64,000 bases of DNA from Pseudomonas fildesensis (GTDB lineage Bacteria > Pseudomonadota > Gammaproteobacteria > Pseudomonadales > Pseudomonadaceae): positions 80,777 to 144,776 of the forward strand of contig NZ_LFMW01000008.1 in NCBI RefSeq assembly GCF_001050345.1, read 5' to 3'. Made by a program: the position numbers and the translations under genes. Positions 8,652-17,526 of this stretch are shown one piece after another. The notes below the pieces were generated by a model. The model worked only from the letters and a program-made list of their open reading frames with translations, was not told the DNA's origin and searched no databases. The stretch's first letter is position 1. Each line of letters starts with the position of its first letter.

Positions 8652-10526
8652 ATGCTGCAAAATATCAGGGACAATTCACAAGGCTGGATTGCCAAGACCA
8701 TTATCGGGATCATCGTCGCATTGATGGCGTTCACCGGTATCGAGGCTATTTTTCAGGCTTCGACCAACACCAAGCAGGACGTGGCCAAGGTCAACGGTGA
8801 AGAAATCACCCAGACCGAACTAAGCCAGGCCGTCGACATGCAACGTCGCCAGCTGATGCAACAGCTGGGCAAGGATTTCGATGCTTCCTTGCTGGACGAA
8901 AAATTGCTGCGCGAAGCTGCTCTCAAGAGCCTGATCGATCGCAAGCTGCTGCTGCAAGGCGCGGCCGATTCCAAGTTTGGCTTCTCCGAAGCTGCACTGG
9001 ACCAGGTGATCCTGCAGACGCCGGAATTCCAGGTGGAAGGCAAGTTCAACGCCGAACGCTTTGACCAGGTGATCCGTCAGCTGGGCTACAGTCGTATGCA
9101 GTTCCGTCAGATGCTGACTCAGGAAATGCTGATCGGCCAGGTTCGCGCAGGTATCGCCGGCAGCGGTTTCGTCACCGACGCCGAGGTGCTGGCATTCGCC
9201 CGTCTGGAAAAACAGACCCGCGATTTTGCTACCGTCAACATCAAGGCTGACCCAGCAGCGGTGAAGCTCACCGACGACGAGGTCAAGGCTTACTACGACC
9301 AGCACGCCAAAGAGTTCATGACCCCGGACCAGGTGGTCATCGACTATCTGGAGCTGAAGAAGTCGTCCTTCTTCGACCAGGTGGCTGTGAAGGATGATGA
9401 GCTGCAGGCGGCTTATCAGAAAGAAACCGCCAACCTCGCCGAACAGCGTCGTGCCGCGCACATCCTGATTGAAGTCAACGATAAGGTCACCGAGGCGCAA
9501 GCCAAGGCCAAGATCGAGGAAATCCAGGCACGCCTGGCCAAGGGTGAGAAGTTCGAAGCCCTGGCCAAGGAGTTCTCCCAGGATCCAGGTTCGGCCAACA
9601 ATGGCGGCGACCTTGGCTTTGCCGGTCCTGGCGTCTACGACCCGGACTTCGAGACCGCGCTGTACGCCTTGAACAAGGACCAGGTTTCGGCGCCGGTGCG
9701 CAGCACCTTCGGTTGGCACTTGATCAAGCTGTTGGGCGTTGAAGCACCGCAAGTGCCATCGTTTGCCAGCCTGAAAGACAAGCTGACCCGCGAGCTCAAG
9801 ACCCAGCAGGTTGAACAGCGCTTTGTCGAAGCGACCAAGCAATTGGAAGATGCGGCATTCGAAGCCTCCGACCTGGCCCAGCCGGCGTCTGACCTGAAGA
9901 TGACCGTGCAGACTTCCGCGCCGTTTGGCCGTGAAGGTGGCGAAGGTGTTGCGGCCAACCGTGCCGTGGTCACCGCTGCGTTCAGCCCGGAAGTGCTGGA
10001 TGAGGGTGCCAACAGCACCGCCATTGAGCTGGACCCGGAAACCATCATCGTGCTGCGTGCCAAAGAGCACCTGAAGCCTGCGCAATTGCCGCTGGAACGC
10101 GTTGCTGCGGCGATTCGTACGCAGATGTCCAAGGAGCGCGCGAGTGCTGCTGTCAAGACCCACGCTGACGAGTTGATCGCCAGCCTGCGTGATGGCAAGA
10201 CCGCGCTGAACCAGCCAGTCGCTGGCCAGGCCTGGAAAGTCACTGAAGCGGCTACCCGTAGCCAGGAAGCGATCGAACCGGCCGTGCTGCAAGCCTTGTT
10301 CCGCATGCCCAAGCCTGCGGCCAAGGACAAGCCCACCTTCACCACCGTGACCCTCGCGGACGGTAGCCTGGTGATCGTGCGCTTGAACGGCGTCAACGAA
10401 GCCGCCGCCCCATCGGACGAAGAAAAGGCGCAATACCGCCGCTACCTCGCTTCCCGTGTGGGTCAGCAGGACTTCGCGGCGTACCGTAAGCAGTTGGAAA
10501 CCAAGGCTGACATCAAGAAGTTCTGA
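8652..10526 (+). CDS. ppiD: Periplasmic folding chaperone PpiD (SurA/parvulin family)
   Basis: 624 residues. PpiD is anchored in the inner membrane by one N-terminal segment (about residues 14-34, TIIGIIVALMAFTGIEAIF) and faces the periplasm near the SecYEG exit, where it helps fold outer-membrane and secreted proteins. A SurA-N-like helical region is followed by a parvulin domain (RAAHILIEV to GGDLGFAGPG, about residues 260-345). GGGGGA lies 6-7 bases before the start. It occupies its normal place downstream of hupB and ends in a strong terminator. Confidence 0.95.
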   Translation: MLQNIRDNSQGWIAKTIIGIIVALMAFTGIEAIFQASTNTKQDVAKVNGEEITQTELSQAVDMQRRQLMQQLGKDFDASLLDEKLLREAALKSLIDRKLLLQGAADSKFGFSEAALDQVILQTPEFQVEGKFNAERFDQVIRQLGYSRMQFRQMLTQEMLIGQVRAGIAGSGFVTDAEVLAFARLEKQTRDFATVNIKADPAAVKLTDDEVKAYYDQHAKEFMTPDQVVIDYLELKKSSFFDQVAVKDDELQAAYQKETANLAEQRRAAHILIEVNDKVTEAQAKAKIEEIQARLAKGEKFEALAKEFSQDPGSANNGGDLGFAGPGVYDPDFETALYALNKDQVSAPVRSTFGWHLIKLLGVEAPQVPSFASLKDKLTRELKTQQVEQRFVEATKQLEDAAFEASDLAQPASDLKMTVQTSAPFGREGGEGVAANRAVVTAAFSPEVLDEGANSTAIELDPETIIVLRAKEHLKPAQLPLERVAAAIRTQMSKERASAAVKTHADELIASLRDGKTALNQPVAGQAWKVTEAATRSQEAIEPAVLQALFRMPKPAAKDKPTFTTVTLADGSLVIVRLNGVNEAAAPSDEEKAQYRRYLASRVGQQDFAAYRKQLETKADIKKF

Positions 10527-10540
10527 TGTTGGTTTGAATA

Positions 10541-10576
10541 AAAAGCCCCCGGCCTGAAAAGACCGGGGGCTTTTTT
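10541..10576 (+). terminator. Intrinsic terminator of ppiD
   Basis: AAAAGCCCCCGG pairs with CCGGGGGCTTTT and is followed by T residues. Confidence 0.9.
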
Positions 10577-10643
10577 ATGTGCGCTAGACTGGTCTGTCTA
10601 AGAGCGCGTGAGCTGCGTAACGTTGATAAAAGGAGTTTGATAC

Positions 10644-11168
10644 GTGTTGACTCAAGTTATGGATGGCTTTGCGCTCCGTCGCGCTAGCGTGGCGGATGCT
10701 CCGGCAGTGCTGCAGGTGTTTGACGAGGTGATTGCCTGGTTCGTTGGCATGGGTAATCACGACCAATGGGGCACCGAGCCTTGGTCGGCTTCGCCCCGGC
10801 GGGTCAAACAGGTGTCTGAAGCCTGCGCGATGCCTGGCGCGTGGGTCTTAGAGGAGGCCGGCGGTCGTATCCGGGCAGCGCTCGTGTTGGGAGAACCCAT
10901 GCCTTATGTGCCTTCAACGACCGAGCCGGAGGTGTATGTACGATTGTTGATTGCCGCACGTGATGAGCGCTTACGCGGTGTTGGCCGACGCCTGCTGGCG
11001 TTTGCCGATGACCGCGCCCGCGCTGCCGAAGTGAGGCGCTTGCGTGTGGACTGCTACGGTGGCGGGACTGGCGATCTGGTGCGTTTTTATGAGTCCTGTG
11101 GCTATGAGCGAATCTCAACCTTCGACGTGGAGGGATGGCCGGGCCAGTTGTTGGGGCGCAACCTGTAA
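10644..11168 (+). CDS. GNAT-family N-acetyltransferase
   Basis: 174 residues with a GTG start; AGGAG lies 8 bases upstream. The fold signatures are a beta strand followed by the acetyl-CoA loop RDERLRGVGRRLLAFADDRAR (about residues 110-130, the R/Q-x-x-G-x-G/A pattern) and a C-terminal FYESCGYERI motif. The substrate is not evident. The last 54 bases overlap, tail to tail, the end of the convergent MFS transporter gene. Confidence 0.85.
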   Translation: MLTQVMDGFALRRASVADAPAVLQVFDEVIAWFVGMGNHDQWGTEPWSASPRRVKQVSEACAMPGAWVLEEAGGRIRAALVLGEPMPYVPSTTEPEVYVRLLIAARDERLRGVGRRLLAFADDRARAAEVRRLRVDCYGGGTGDLVRFYESCGYERISTFDVEGWPGQLLGRNL

Positions 11169-12329
11169 TGCGCCTGCCAAGGCCAGCAGCATCAATAGCA
11201 CCACCGCCCATGGAAACGCTGCGACGCCCCAGCCCTGAAGCAACATACCGCCGGCCAACCCGCCGCCCGCGATCCCCAGGTTCCATACGGTAACCAGCAT
11301 CGATTGTGCGACATCCGCCGACGCCCCCGCCGATTTGGCCAGCGCGGTCTGCAGCAATGCGGGCAGGCCGCCAAATGCCAGGCCCCATAGGGCGACAGCG
11401 ACATAGATGACGACCGGTAAGTTGGACCAGAACGCCAGCGCCACCGCAATCAGGCCAAACAGTGCACAACTGATCAGCAGCAGGGCGTGCAACCACCGAT
11501 CAATCAACACACCTGCAAGCCAAATGCTCAGCAACGCCGCCAGGCCAAACACCAGCAACACCTGGTCAATATCGGCGGTGATCCCGGCAGGCCCCAGCAG
11601 CGGGGCGATGTAGGTATAGAGAATGTTGTGGGCCAGCACGTAGGTAAAGGTCACCCACAGTACCGGACGAATGCCTGGCAAGTGCAAAACCTGACGCATT
11701 CCCAGGCGCTTTCCCGCGTGTTCGCCGGCGAAATCCGGAAGCTGCCAACGTGCCCAGATCAGCAATAACAGCGTCAGCCCAGTCATGATCGCAAAGCTCA
11801 GGCGCCAGCCTACGACGGTGCCGAGGAAGGTGCCGGCCGGCACGCCCAGTGACAAGGCCAGTGGTGCGCCCAGCATTGCCACTGCGATCGCTCGGCCTTG
11901 CAAGTGCGGTGCAACCATCCGGCTCGCATACCCCGCCAACAGCGCCCAGAGCAGCCCGGCGAAGACCCCGGCAAAAAAACGCGCCACCAGCGTCAGCCCA
12001 TAGTGACTGGAAAGCGCCGTGACGCTGTTGACCAGCGCAAACCCACCGATGGCGACCAGCAGCAGCGGGCGCCGACGCCAGCTCCTTGTCAACAAGGTCA
12101 GCGGAATGGCGGCCAGCAATGAACCGAGGGCGTAAAGGGTCACTAACTGGCCGACCAGTGCAGGCGATACGCCCAGGCCTTCGCCCATCTGCGGCAGCAG
12201 CCCGGCCGGCATGGCCTCGGTGAGGATGGTAATAAACCCGGCCGATGCCAGTGCCAGGAGGCCGCCAAGGGGCAACGCTTCACGCTTGGGCAGGGGGGCG
12301 GAATCGGTCAGTGAAGGGCTGTTACTCAT
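11115..12329 (-). CDS. Major facilitator superfamily efflux transporter (DHA1/AraJ-like)
   Basis: 404 residues with about twelve hydrophobic segments. The loop 2-3 motif is in the region LTRSWRRRPLLL, and GVPAGTFLGTVVGWRLSF after segment 5 is the antiporter motif C region of the drug:H+ antiporter group. An inner-membrane sugar or drug exporter is likely; the substrate is unknown. It is divergent from a LysR gene, with two short dyads between them, so LysR control is likely. Its 3' end overlaps the GNAT gene by 54 bases. Confidence 0.85.
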   Translation of the reverse strand: MSNSPSLTDSAPLPKREALPLGGLLALASAGFITILTEAMPAGLLPQMGEGLGVSPALVGQLVTLYALGSLLAAIPLTLLTRSWRRRPLLLVAIGGFALVNSVTALSSHYGLTLVARFFAGVFAGLLWALLAGYASRMVAPHLQGRAIAVAMLGAPLALSLGVPAGTFLGTVVGWRLSFAIMTGLTLLLLIWARWQLPDFAGEHAGKRLGMRQVLHLPGIRPVLWVTFTYVLAHNILYTYIAPLLGPAGITADIDQVLLVFGLAALLSIWLAGVLIDRWLHALLLISCALFGLIAVALAFWSNLPVVIYVAVALWGLAFGGLPALLQTALAKSAGASADVAQSMLVTVWNLGIAGGGLAGGMLLQGWGVAAFPWAVVLLMLLALAGALQVAPQQLARPSLHVEG

Positions 12330-12401
12330 AGGTCTCTATCCAGGCAAAAGGGCAAGGAAACAGAGTAGGGGGCTGCTGGCGGCGGAAAAACAGGCTAAGG
12401 T

Positions 12402-12428
12402 TCCGAACTTATCGGACACTGATGTCCG
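12402..12428. promoter_or_regulatory. Overlapping dyads in the MFS-LysR intergenic region
   Basis: TCCGA-ACTTA-TCGGA (12402-12416) and CGGACA-CTGA-TGTCCG (12413-12428) overlap. Both are perfect inverted repeats and sit between the divergent starts, where a LysR regulator usually binds. Binding is an inference. Confidence 0.45.
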
Positions 12429-12448
12429 CAATCTTCAAGGGTAAGGCC

Positions 12449-13348
12449 ATGGACAGTCTGGGCAGCCTCTCGGTATTTGTGCAGGTCGCCGAGACCCGCA
12501 GTTTCACCGCCGCCGGCCGCGCGTTGGGCGTCTCGTCGTCGGCTGTGGGCAAGAGCATTGCCCGCATGGAGGAGCGCCTCGGCGTGCGGCTGTTTCACCG
12601 CAGTACGCGCAGCATCACCCTGACCAGTGAAGGTGCGCTGTTCCTTGAGCGTTCACGGCGCATTCTTGCCGAGATCGAAGCCGCCGAGCAGGAGTTGACC
12701 GAGGCCAGCGCCATCCCCCGGGGCAAGTTGCGCATCAGTGTGCCGCAGGTGCGTGGCTTGTTGATGCCGGTGCTCAGCGACTTTATGCGTGCCTACCCGG
12801 ATATCGAGTTGGATGTGGATTTTTCCGACCGTATGGTCGACGTGATCGAGGAGGGTTTCGACGCGGTAATTCGCACCGGCAAGCCGGAAGATTCGCGCCT
12901 GATGGCGCGTCATCTGGGGCATTACCAACTGGTACTCGTCGGCACGCCCGGCTATTTCGACCTATACGGCACACCGCAACGGCCGCAGGACCTGAACAAT
13001 CACGCGTGCCTGCGCCACAAATTCTGCGCCACTGGCAAACTCGAGGCGTGGCCGTTGCGCCATGTGCCCGGTGCAGTAGAACCGACCTTGCGTACACCGC
13101 TGGTCAGCACCACCATCGAATCCCTCAACTATGTAGTGCTCGAGGGCTTGGGCATCGCCTGTCTACCGGACTATATGGTCAACGAATTCGTACGGCAGGG
13201 GCGCTTGCAGCGAGTACTGGACGACTACCTTGAACACCGCGGCAGTTTCTGGATGCTGTGGCCAGCAAGTCGCCATGCCTCGGCCAAATTACGCGTGTTT
13301 ATCGACCATATGTGTGCCGGGCTTTTTCCTGCAGGCGCCGCTGTGTAG
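12449..13348 (+). CDS. LysR-family transcriptional regulator
   Basis: 299 residues. The N-terminal winged helix-turn-helix reads SFTAAGRALGVSSSAVGKSIARMEERLGVRLF (written here only to mark residues about 18-49), followed by the two-lobe effector domain. I chose the start MDSLGSL at 12449, which places the HTH at the usual distance; the upstream in-frame ATG at 12422 lies inside a probable operator. It is divergent from the MFS exporter and is its likely regulator. The effector is not predictable from sequence. Confidence 0.88.
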   Translation: MDSLGSLSVFVQVAETRSFTAAGRALGVSSSAVGKSIARMEERLGVRLFHRSTRSITLTSEGALFLERSRRILAEIEAAEQELTEASAIPRGKLRISVPQVRGLLMPVLSDFMRAYPDIELDVDFSDRMVDVIEEGFDAVIRTGKPEDSRLMARHLGHYQLVLVGTPGYFDLYGTPQRPQDLNNHACLRHKFCATGKLEAWPLRHVPGAVEPTLRTPLVSTTIESLNYVVLEGLGIACLPDYMVNEFVRQGRLQRVLDDYLEHRGSFWMLWPASRHASAKLRVFIDHMCAGLFPAGAAV

Positions 13349-13437
13349 GCCTGTGACGTTTTACCGACAGGAATGCGCGCGCCAAGGCCTCGTTCTGTTG
13401 CACAATACCGCCCTGACTGTTTTCCTCAGGATTTTCG

Positions 13438-14244
13438 ATGTCGACATCATTTCACTTGCGTAGCCTAGGGTTGGCGCTGGTGCTGGCGGGCGCCGCGGGC
13501 TGCTCGTCACCCAAGACCGCTATTTATGAACATGAGAGTTTCGACGACTCCGGTACGTTTTCCCGTGATTACCCGGTGAGTGACGTGGCCGCATGCGAAG
13601 CCGCCCGGCGTGCACTGTTGAGCCAGGGTTACATCATCACCAGCAGCGATCCCAAGCTGGTGGTCGGTAACAAGAGTTTCCAGCAGACCGGCGAGACCCA
13701 TCTGCAAATCAGTTTCAACGTGGTGTGTGCCGATGATGGCAGCGCGGAGCATCACTCGACGATGTTCGCCAACGCCTTGCAGGATCGCTACGCGCTGAAG
13801 AAGGTCAACAACTCCGCCAGCCTTGGCGTGGGTGTGTTGGGTTCGGTATCGATGCCGATCGGCTCCACCGATGACTCGATGGTCAAGGTGGCCAGTGAGA
13901 CGGTGTCTGCGCCCAAGTTCTACGACCGCTACTTCGCGCTGGTCGATGTCTTCCTGCCGCAAGAGGTGAAGAAGGCGGCGCATATCCCCGAGAAGCCCAA
14001 GGCTGACCTGGGTATGCCGGAACCCAAGGCCGCTCCTGTGGCCGAGAAGGTAGAAGCACCCAAGGACGTACCGGTTGCGCCAGCCGCTTCGGAACCGCTT
14101 GCACCGCCACCGGAGGCGGCGCCGATCGCCCCGCAGGCAGAGCCGGCACCGACGCCCGCGCCTGAACCCGTGCCGGCAGCAACCAACCCGGACCTGCCCG
14201 CGCCGACAGAGGCGATTCCACCCCTGCCGACGCCTGCGCAGTAA
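13438..14244 (+). CDS. Probable lipoprotein of the DUF2242 family
   Basis: 268 residues. A lipoprotein signal peptide (LGLALVLAGAAGC, Cys22) targets it to the envelope. Residues about 23-180 form a compact domain (DYPVSDVAACEAARRALLSQGY) that I recognise as DUF2242, with no known activity. The C-terminal 85 residues are almost only Pro, Ala, Glu and Lys, a low-complexity tail that could span the periplasm or contact peptidoglycan. It stands alone, convergent with the next gene and separated from it by one base. Confidence 0.75.
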   Translation: MSTSFHLRSLGLALVLAGAAGCSSPKTAIYEHESFDDSGTFSRDYPVSDVAACEAARRALLSQGYIITSSDPKLVVGNKSFQQTGETHLQISFNVVCADDGSAEHHSTMFANALQDRYALKKVNNSASLGVGVLGSVSMPIGSTDDSMVKVASETVSAPKFYDRYFALVDVFLPQEVKKAAHIPEKPKADLGMPEPKAAPVAEKVEAPKDVPVAPAASEPLAPPPEAAPIAPQAEPAPTPAPEPVPAATNPDLPAPTEAIPPLPTPAQ

Positions 14245-14245
14245 G

Positions 14246-16909
14246 TCAGACCGCTACGGGATTGGTCTTGTCGACATTGATCCCGTAGCGCTTGATTGCC
14301 TCACTGACTTTATCGCGGCCAATCACCCCCTCATCGGCCAGCGCCTTCAACGCCGCCAGCACGATGAAATGCCGGTCAACCTCGAAGAACTCGCGCAGGG
14401 CTTCCCGGGTATCCGATTGCCCGAAGCCATCCGTGCCGAGCGCGACAAAGCGCCGTCCCGCTGACACAAATGGACGGATCTGGTCGGCAAACATTTTCAT
14501 GTAATCGGTGGCCACCACGACAGGCCCTGTTTTCCCGTCCAGGCATTGCTCCACGTAACTCGTACGAGGCTCGATCTGCGGATGCAGCAGGTTCCAGCGC
14601 TCCACCGCGTGACCCTCACGGCGCAACTCGGTCAGGCTGGTCACACTCCATACATCGCTTTGCACAGCGAAATCCTTGTCGAGCAGTTCGGCGGCGGCAA
14701 TCACTTCCCGCAGGATCGAACCACTGCCCATCAATTGCACCTGAGCTTGTTTGTGGGCACGTAGCAGATACATGCCCTTGAGAATCCCACTCTCCACGCC
14801 TTCGGGCATTGCTGGGTGTGGGTAGTTCTCGTTGAGCAAGGTTATGTAGTAGTAAATGTCCTCCTGTTCGACGTACATGCGTCGCATGCCCTCGCGAATG
14901 ATCACCGCCAGCTCGTAGGCAAAGGTCGGGTCGTAGGACACGCAGCACGGGATCACCGACGACAGGATATGGCTGTGGCCATCGTCATGCTGCAAACCTT
15001 CGCCCATCAAGGTAGTACGCCCGGCCGTGGCGCCCAGCAGGAAGCCGCGTGCTCGCGCATCGCCGGCGGCCCAGGCCAGGTCGCCGACACGCTGGAAGCC
15101 GAACATTGAATAGAAAATGTAGAAGGGTACGGTCATCAGGCCGTGGTTGCTGTAGGACGTACTTGCCGCGATCCATGAAGAAATGGCGCCGGATTCATTC
15201 AGGCCTTCCTGCATGATCTGTCCGTCTTTGCTCTCTTTGTAGTAGCTCAGTTGTCCGGCGTCCTGCGGGGTGTAGAGCTGGCCGACAGCGGAGTGGATGC
15301 CGATCTGACGGAATAGGCTTTCCATGCCGAAGGTGCGAGATTCATCCGGCACGATGGGTACGATCAGCTTGCCCAGGTGCGGGTCCTTGAGCAGCGTGCC
15401 GAGGATGCGCACGAAGGCCATTGTGGTGGAGATCGCGCGCTCGCCGGTGTCTTTGAGTTGGGTGGCGAAAGCGCTCAGGTCGGGGATCGGCAGCGCGTCG
15501 ACGGCGGTGTGGCGCGCGGGCACATAGCCGCCCAGCGCTTTGCGCCGTGCACTGAAGTAGCGGGCCTCATCGCTGTCGGCGGCAGGTTTGAGGTAAGGGA
15601 TTTCTGCCAACTGGTCGTCGGCTACTTCAAGGCCGAATCGGTCGCGAAAGGCTTTTACGGCGTCGGCGCCCATCTTTTTCAGCTGATGGTTGATGTTCTG
15701 CCCTTCGCCGGCTTCGCCCATACCAAAACCTTTGACGGTCTTCGCCAGGATCACGGTGGGTTGGCTACTGTGGCGCACGGCCGCGGCATAGGCGTTGTAG
15801 ACTTTGTCGGGGTCATGGCCGCCACGTGAGAGTTTCCAGATGTCGTCGTCGGACATGTCCGCGACCAGCGCCAGCAACTCCGGGTATTTGCCGAAAAAGT
15901 GTTCGCGTACGTAGGCGCCGTTCTGCGACTTGTAGTTCTGATAGTCGCCGTCCACGCATTCCATCATGCGTTGGCGCAGCAGGCCGCTCTTGTCCTTCTC
16001 CAGCAGCACATCCCAGCCACTGCCCCAGATCACCTTGATCACGTTCCAACCGGCGGCGCGGTAGAGGCTTTCGAACTCCTGAATCACCTTGGCATTGCCG
16101 CGCACCGGACCGTCCAGGCGTTGCAGATTGCAGTTGACCACGAAGATCAGGTTGTCGAGTTTTTCGCGCCCGGCTAAGGAGATGGCGGCCAGGGATTCCG
16201 GCTGATCCATTTCGCCATCACCGAGAAACGCCCAGACTTTGCGGCCCTGGTGCTGCTTGAGGTTGCGGAACTCCAAGTACCGCATAAAGCGCGCCTGGTA
16301 GGCCGCAGTGATCGGTCCGAGCCCCATGGACACCGTGGGGAATTGCCAGAAGTCCGGCATCAGGCGCGGGTGAGGGTAGGACGACAAACCCGCGCCACCG
16401 GCCTCGCGACGGAAGTTGTCCAACTGCGCTTCGCTGATTCGGCCTTCGAGGTAAGCACGGCCGTAGATGCCAGGGGAGGAGTGACCCTGGATATACACCA
16501 GGTCGCCATCGAAGGTGTCGGTACGGCCACGGAAAAAGTGATCGAAGCCTACGTCGTACAGCACGGCGGCCGATGCGTACGTCGCAATATGCCCACCGAC
16601 GCCGGAGTGCTTACCGGCACGCAGCACCATGGCCATGGCGTTCCAGCGAATAAACGCATTGGTGCGCTGCTCGATCGCCAGGTTGCCGGGGTAGGGCAGT
16701 TGGCGGTCCACCGGGATGGTATTGACGTAGGGCGTGGTCACCCGCCCGTAGAAGTCACCATGGCGCGCTACGTCGAAATCCAGCAACTGATCAATCAGGT
16801 AATGGGCACGCGGGCGGCCTTCGGCGGACAGCACCGATTCGATGGACTCCAGCCATTCGCGCGTTTCCTGTGGATCGTCGTCCAGTCTTACTGCGTTATT
16901 CGGGGTCAT
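14246..16909 (-). CDS. mdeB: Pyruvate/2-oxoacid dehydrogenase E1 component, homodimeric type (MdeB-like)
   Basis: 887 residues, full length for a homodimeric E1. It should decarboxylate a 2-oxoacid with thiamine diphosphate and pass the acyl group to an E2. The TPP/Mg motif is GDGEMDQPES to NCNLQRLDG (about residues 230-260), and the pyrimidine-domain glutamate is in QEGLNESGA. The neighbours are not glnE or aceF, so this is a paralogue of housekeeping aceE, resembling MdeB of methionine/2-oxobutyrate catabolism. GGAG precedes the start. A perfect TTGCAA palindrome lies upstream and a MarR gene is divergent. The substrate is inferred, and the symbol is tentative. Confidence 0.85.
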   Translation of the reverse strand: MTPNNAVRLDDDPQETREWLESIESVLSAEGRPRAHYLIDQLLDFDVARHGDFYGRVTTPYVNTIPVDRQLPYPGNLAIEQRTNAFIRWNAMAMVLRAGKHSGVGGHIATYASAAVLYDVGFDHFFRGRTDTFDGDLVYIQGHSSPGIYGRAYLEGRISEAQLDNFRREAGGAGLSSYPHPRLMPDFWQFPTVSMGLGPITAAYQARFMRYLEFRNLKQHQGRKVWAFLGDGEMDQPESLAAISLAGREKLDNLIFVVNCNLQRLDGPVRGNAKVIQEFESLYRAAGWNVIKVIWGSGWDVLLEKDKSGLLRQRMMECVDGDYQNYKSQNGAYVREHFFGKYPELLALVADMSDDDIWKLSRGGHDPDKVYNAYAAAVRHSSQPTVILAKTVKGFGMGEAGEGQNINHQLKKMGADAVKAFRDRFGLEVADDQLAEIPYLKPAADSDEARYFSARRKALGGYVPARHTAVDALPIPDLSAFATQLKDTGERAISTTMAFVRILGTLLKDPHLGKLIVPIVPDESRTFGMESLFRQIGIHSAVGQLYTPQDAGQLSYYKESKDGQIMQEGLNESGAISSWIAASTSYSNHGLMTVPFYIFYSMFGFQRVGDLAWAAGDARARGFLLGATAGRTTLMGEGLQHDDGHSHILSSVIPCCVSYDPTFAYELAVIIREGMRRMYVEQEDIYYYITLLNENYPHPAMPEGVESGILKGMYLLRAHKQAQVQLMGSGSILREVIAAAELLDKDFAVQSDVWSVTSLTELRREGHAVERWNLLHPQIEPRTSYVEQCLDGKTGPVVVATDYMKMFADQIRPFVSAGRRFVALGTDGFGQSDTREALREFFEVDRHFIVLAALKALADEGVIGRDKVSEAIKRYGINVDKTNPVAV

Positions 16910-16971
16910 GTGAGGCTCCAGGATAGGCGGATTTCAAGCGGCATGCCCATTTTGGGAGCTGCTTCAATGTA

Positions 16972-16985
16972 GTTGCAATTGCAAC
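16972..16985. promoter_or_regulatory. Operator-like palindrome upstream of the E1 paralogue
   Basis: GTTGCAATTGCAAC is a perfect 14-bp palindrome about 60 bases before the E1 start. A related TACAATTGCAAC lies at 17015-17026 before the marR start, and a longer version precedes the E1-fragment gene. It is the probable binding site of the MarR protein encoded here. Confidence 0.65.
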
Positions 16986-17014
16986 GATATGCCGGAATCT
17001 AGCGCGGGATGAGC

Positions 17015-17026
17015 TACAATTGCAAC
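17015..17026. promoter_or_regulatory. Second copy of the TTGCAA operator, marR-proximal
   Basis: TACAATTGCAAC shares the ATTGCAAC half-site with the palindrome at 16972-16985. It lies about 30 bases before the marR start codon, suggesting autoregulation. Confidence 0.5.
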
Positions 17027-17054
17027 CTTCTTGAAATCCTCCGGATGGTGTTGC

Positions 17055-17525
17055 ATGTCGTCGAATGAGCCTGATGTCTGGTTCCGTTTTGTCAGAGCCC
17101 ACAGGACGGTCATCCGTGAAATCGAGCGCCGGCTGGCCGAAGCTGGCTTGCCGCCTTACGCCTGGTATGACGCGCTGTGGGGCCTTGAAAGCGGCCCTGA
17201 AGGCACCCGTCGCATGCACGAACTGGCGGATGTGCTGGCAATCGAGCGTTACAACCTGACGCGCTTGGTGGACCGCCTGGAGAAGGATGGCCTGGTCATG
17301 CGTTCGCGCTCGGATGGCGATGGCCGTGCGGCGTTTGCCTCGATCACGGATGCCGGTCGGGTTCTGCGAAAAAAGATGTGGCAGATCTACGAGAGCACTG
17401 TGGATGAACTATTCCTGTCGCATATCGAGCCCGAGCAGCGTCGTGCGTTTGCCGACGCATTGGAGCGCACTGCAGGGCTCGCGATGGACGCGGGTGTGCG
17501 GGTGCGAGGGCGACGCAAAGGGTGA
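17055..17525 (+). CDS. MarR-family transcriptional regulator
   Basis: 156 residues with the MarR winged helix: recognition region LADVLAIERYNLTRLVDRLEKDGLV (about residues 58-82) and a wing with MRSRSDGDGRAAFASIT. The start is ATG 17055; an upstream TTG-initiated frame exists but overlaps the operator region. It sits between two pyruvate dehydrogenase E1-related genes, each preceded by a TTGCAATTGCAA palindrome, so it most likely represses both and itself. The ligand is unknown; a 2-oxoacid or related metabolite would fit the context. Confidence 0.85.
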   Translation: MSSNEPDVWFRFVRAHRTVIREIERRLAEAGLPPYAWYDALWGLESGPEGTRRMHELADVLAIERYNLTRLVDRLEKDGLVMRSRSDGDGRAAFASITDAGRVLRKKMWQIYESTVDELFLSHIEPEQRRAFADALERTAGLAMDAGVRVRGRRKG

Positions 17526-17526
17526 T

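Noticed and set aside
14246..16909. Housekeeping aceE
   Set aside because: The E1 gene lacks the normal neighbours (aceF, glnE), has a MarR regulator instead, and its N terminus resembles MdeB more than AceE as I remember them.
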